64,000 nt of DNA from an uncultured Candidatus Saccharibacteria bacterium (lineage in GTDB: Bacteria > Patescibacteriota > Saccharimonadia > Saccharimonadales > Saccharimonadaceae): positions 62,001 through 126,000 of the forward strand of contig CALKQS010000014.1 in the NCBI GenBank assembly GCA_937990725.1, given 5' to 3'. A model generated the notes under the pieces. It was not told the origin of the DNA, did not search any database, and worked only from the letters and a program-made list of their open reading frames with translations. The stretch's first letter is position 1; the number at the start of each line of letters is the position of its first letter. Both the position numbers and the translations under genes were made by a program. Below, piece after piece: positions 62,782 to 64,000 of this stretch.

Positions 62782-64000
62782 ATGAAAATGGAACAAAATC
62801 ACCCAAAATCAAGTACGGCGCCTATATCAGCTGAACCCCTGGTAGCACTGGGTAGCGCGCTAGCTCGTGCGACCGACTTTGCAGAGGTGGTAGCAGCGGT
62901 GCGCACAGCGCTAAAGGCAGTTGCCCAGCCAGCCTGGTGCGGGGTGATGGTGACGGTGGATGGAGCGCCGCCGCTGATTGACTTGCCAGATGAATGCGTT
63001 ACCTCTGTCGATATACTCTTGCCGCTATGTAAAGAAGCAACGATGCGCACAGTGACCGCCATGCTATCCAAGCGCCATGCACTTCGTCATTACGACATTG
63101 CTGTGGTGCTGCGGCTGGTGTGGCAGGGCAATCACTGTGGATATATCGTGCTAGGCCCGCCAGCTGAGCGAGCCACGTATGCTACTGCGCAGCGAGCCGC
63201 TCTTGCAATGATAGCCCAGCAATGCGCAGTGACGCTGATGGCGCAGCAGTGCCACAATACCACGCAGCAGTTCCAGCAGCAGCTCACCCAAGCGGTAGAC
63301 CACGCAACGCGCCAATTGCGCGCTTCTAACCGTCGCCTGCGCGAACTCGATGCCGCGAAGGATGAGTTTGTCAGTATGGCGAGCCACCAGCTGCGTACGC
63401 CGCTCACTAGTGTGAAGGGCTATATATCGATGGTGCTAGAGGGTGACGCTGGTGAGATCAATGCCACGCAGCGCACCTTCCTCACCGAGGCCTTTACTAG
63501 TAGTGAGCGGATGGTGCAGCTGATTGGCAACTTCCTTAATGTGTCGCGCATCCGCACTGGCAACTTTACAATCGACTTCCATCCAGGTGATGTTGCCGCG
63601 CTGGTGGTAGAGAGCATTGAGTCTATTCAGCTCATCGCCGAGCGCCACCATTTGCGGGTGGATTATCGATCGCATGGAGTTATACCGCCTCTGTTGATCG
63701 ACGAAAATAAACTCCGGCAAGTTATCGTTAATTATATCGATAATGCTATTTACTATTCGCCGGGTGCTGATGTTATTACGGTACGACTCTACCGCAAGGA
63801 TGGCTGGGTGGTGTGCACGGTGCAAGATCATGGCATTGGGGTGCCGCAGGGCGAGCAGCGCAAGATCTTTACGAAGTTCTTTCGGGCGCACAATGCCCAG
63901 CTGCAGCGGCCCGATGGCACGGGGATTGGGCTGTTCTTGGCAAAGAAGATCGTGCTGGGGCACCATGGCGAGTTAATCTTTCATTCGCGGGAGGGGCAGG
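62782..64000 (+). CDS. sensor histidine kinase (C-terminal end cut off)
   Basis: The window contains 406 codons. The first 200 residues form a GAF-like sensor region without TM helices, followed by a Gln-rich coiled coil. Then come the H-box SMASHQLRTPLTSVKGY, the N-box NYIDNAIYYSP, G1 DHGIGVP, F-box and G2 GTGIGLFLAKKI. The extreme C-terminus is beyond the window. It is soluble, so it likely senses a cytoplasmic signal. ATG 62782 has TATAAT 12 bases upstream. Divergent from its probable partner response regulator. Confidence 0.92.
   Translation, partial: MKMEQNHPKSSTAPISAEPLVALGSALARATDFAEVVAAVRTALKAVAQPAWCGVMVTVDGAPPLIDLPDECVTSVDILLPLCKEATMRTVTAMLSKRHALRHYDIAVVLRLVWQGNHCGYIVLGPPAERATYATAQRAALAMIAQQCAVTLMAQQCHNTTQQFQQQLTQAVDHATRQLRASNRRLRELDAAKDEFVSMASHQLRTPLTSVKGYISMVLEGDAGEINATQRTFLTEAFTSSERMVQLIGNFLNVSRIRTGNFTIDFHPGDVAALVVESIESIQLIAERHHLRVDYRSHGVIPPLLIDENKLRQVIVNYIDNAIYYSPGADVITVRLYRKDGWVVCTVQDHGIGVPQGEQRKIFTKFFRAHNAQLQRPDGTGIGLFLAKKIVLGHHGELIFHSREGQ

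Overview
The window looks like chromosomal DNA of a reduced-genome bacterium, most likely Candidatus Saccharibacteria (TM7) or a close Patescibacteria/CPR relative. This placement is inference. It rests on short intergenic regions, the standard genetic code, a MurT/GatD pair, type IV prepilins, salvage-type genes (queuosine transporter plus tRNA transglycosylase), many Nudix/GrpB/HD-type small enzymes, and very little biosynthesis. No rRNA, CRISPR array, integrase or transposase was found.

Layout. 1-5,700: 5' end of a murC-like ligase, small membrane and orphan genes, a VOC gene plus a decayed VOC copy, an ftsB-like gene, and three CAU tRNAs (Ile2-like, initiator Met, elongator Met). 5,800-12,200: a disulfide-oxidoreductase homologue that has lost its catalytic motifs, a gap ending in a possible small RNA, then tilS, ftsH and murJ. 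12,200-18,500: a split lepA. The GTPase/domain II half and the domain III/C-terminal half are separate intact genes, 4.4 kb apart, with three Nudix hydrolases, a YdcF-like gene, a GrpB-family gene and two orphans between them. 18,500-23,400: guanylate-kinase-like gene, LssY_C membrane protein, and an accessory cluster with a repeated QCxxCP motif and an HExxH protein. 23,400-27,800: CIRCE-controlled hrcA-grpE-orphan and dnaK. 27,800-32,000: FKBP isomerase, a frameshifted gene, and a speD-DUF4178-speE polyamine operon. 33,000-43,300: P-loop kinase-like gene, prepilin, HdeD, a GT-C glycosyltransferase, OpgC-like acyltransferase, gatD-murT, and a membrane-anchored Clp ATPase. 44,000-45,600: tRNA-Gly followed by a two-gene module (histidine phosphatase plus HD protein) enclosed by 49-bp perfect inverted repeats. 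45,800-51,000: sugar transferase, tgt, queuosine-precursor transporter, MFS transporter, tRNAs. 51,400-59,700: an HTH-MurA fusion, glyA, a four-gene prepilin cluster, murB, folD. 59,800-64,000: tRNAs, TM2 protein, a HEAT-like protein, a broken gene, and a divergent response regulator / histidine kinase pair.

Two themes run through the window. First, most transcription-unit-leading genes have a TANNNT -10 box only 6-9 bases before the start codon and no Shine-Dalgarno, which implies leaderless mRNAs. Genes inside operons have good AGGAGG-type sites and often overlap as ATGA. Second, cell-wall synthesis is prominent (murC, murJ, murT/gatD, murA, murB). The promoters of the HTH-murA fusion and of murB carry the same perfect dyad, ATATATCA-N4-TGATATAT, in the -35/-10 spacer. 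This suggests the fused enzyme is also a regulator that controls itself and murB, and it is the most promising candidate for an undescribed system here. The split lepA and the inverted-repeat module come next.
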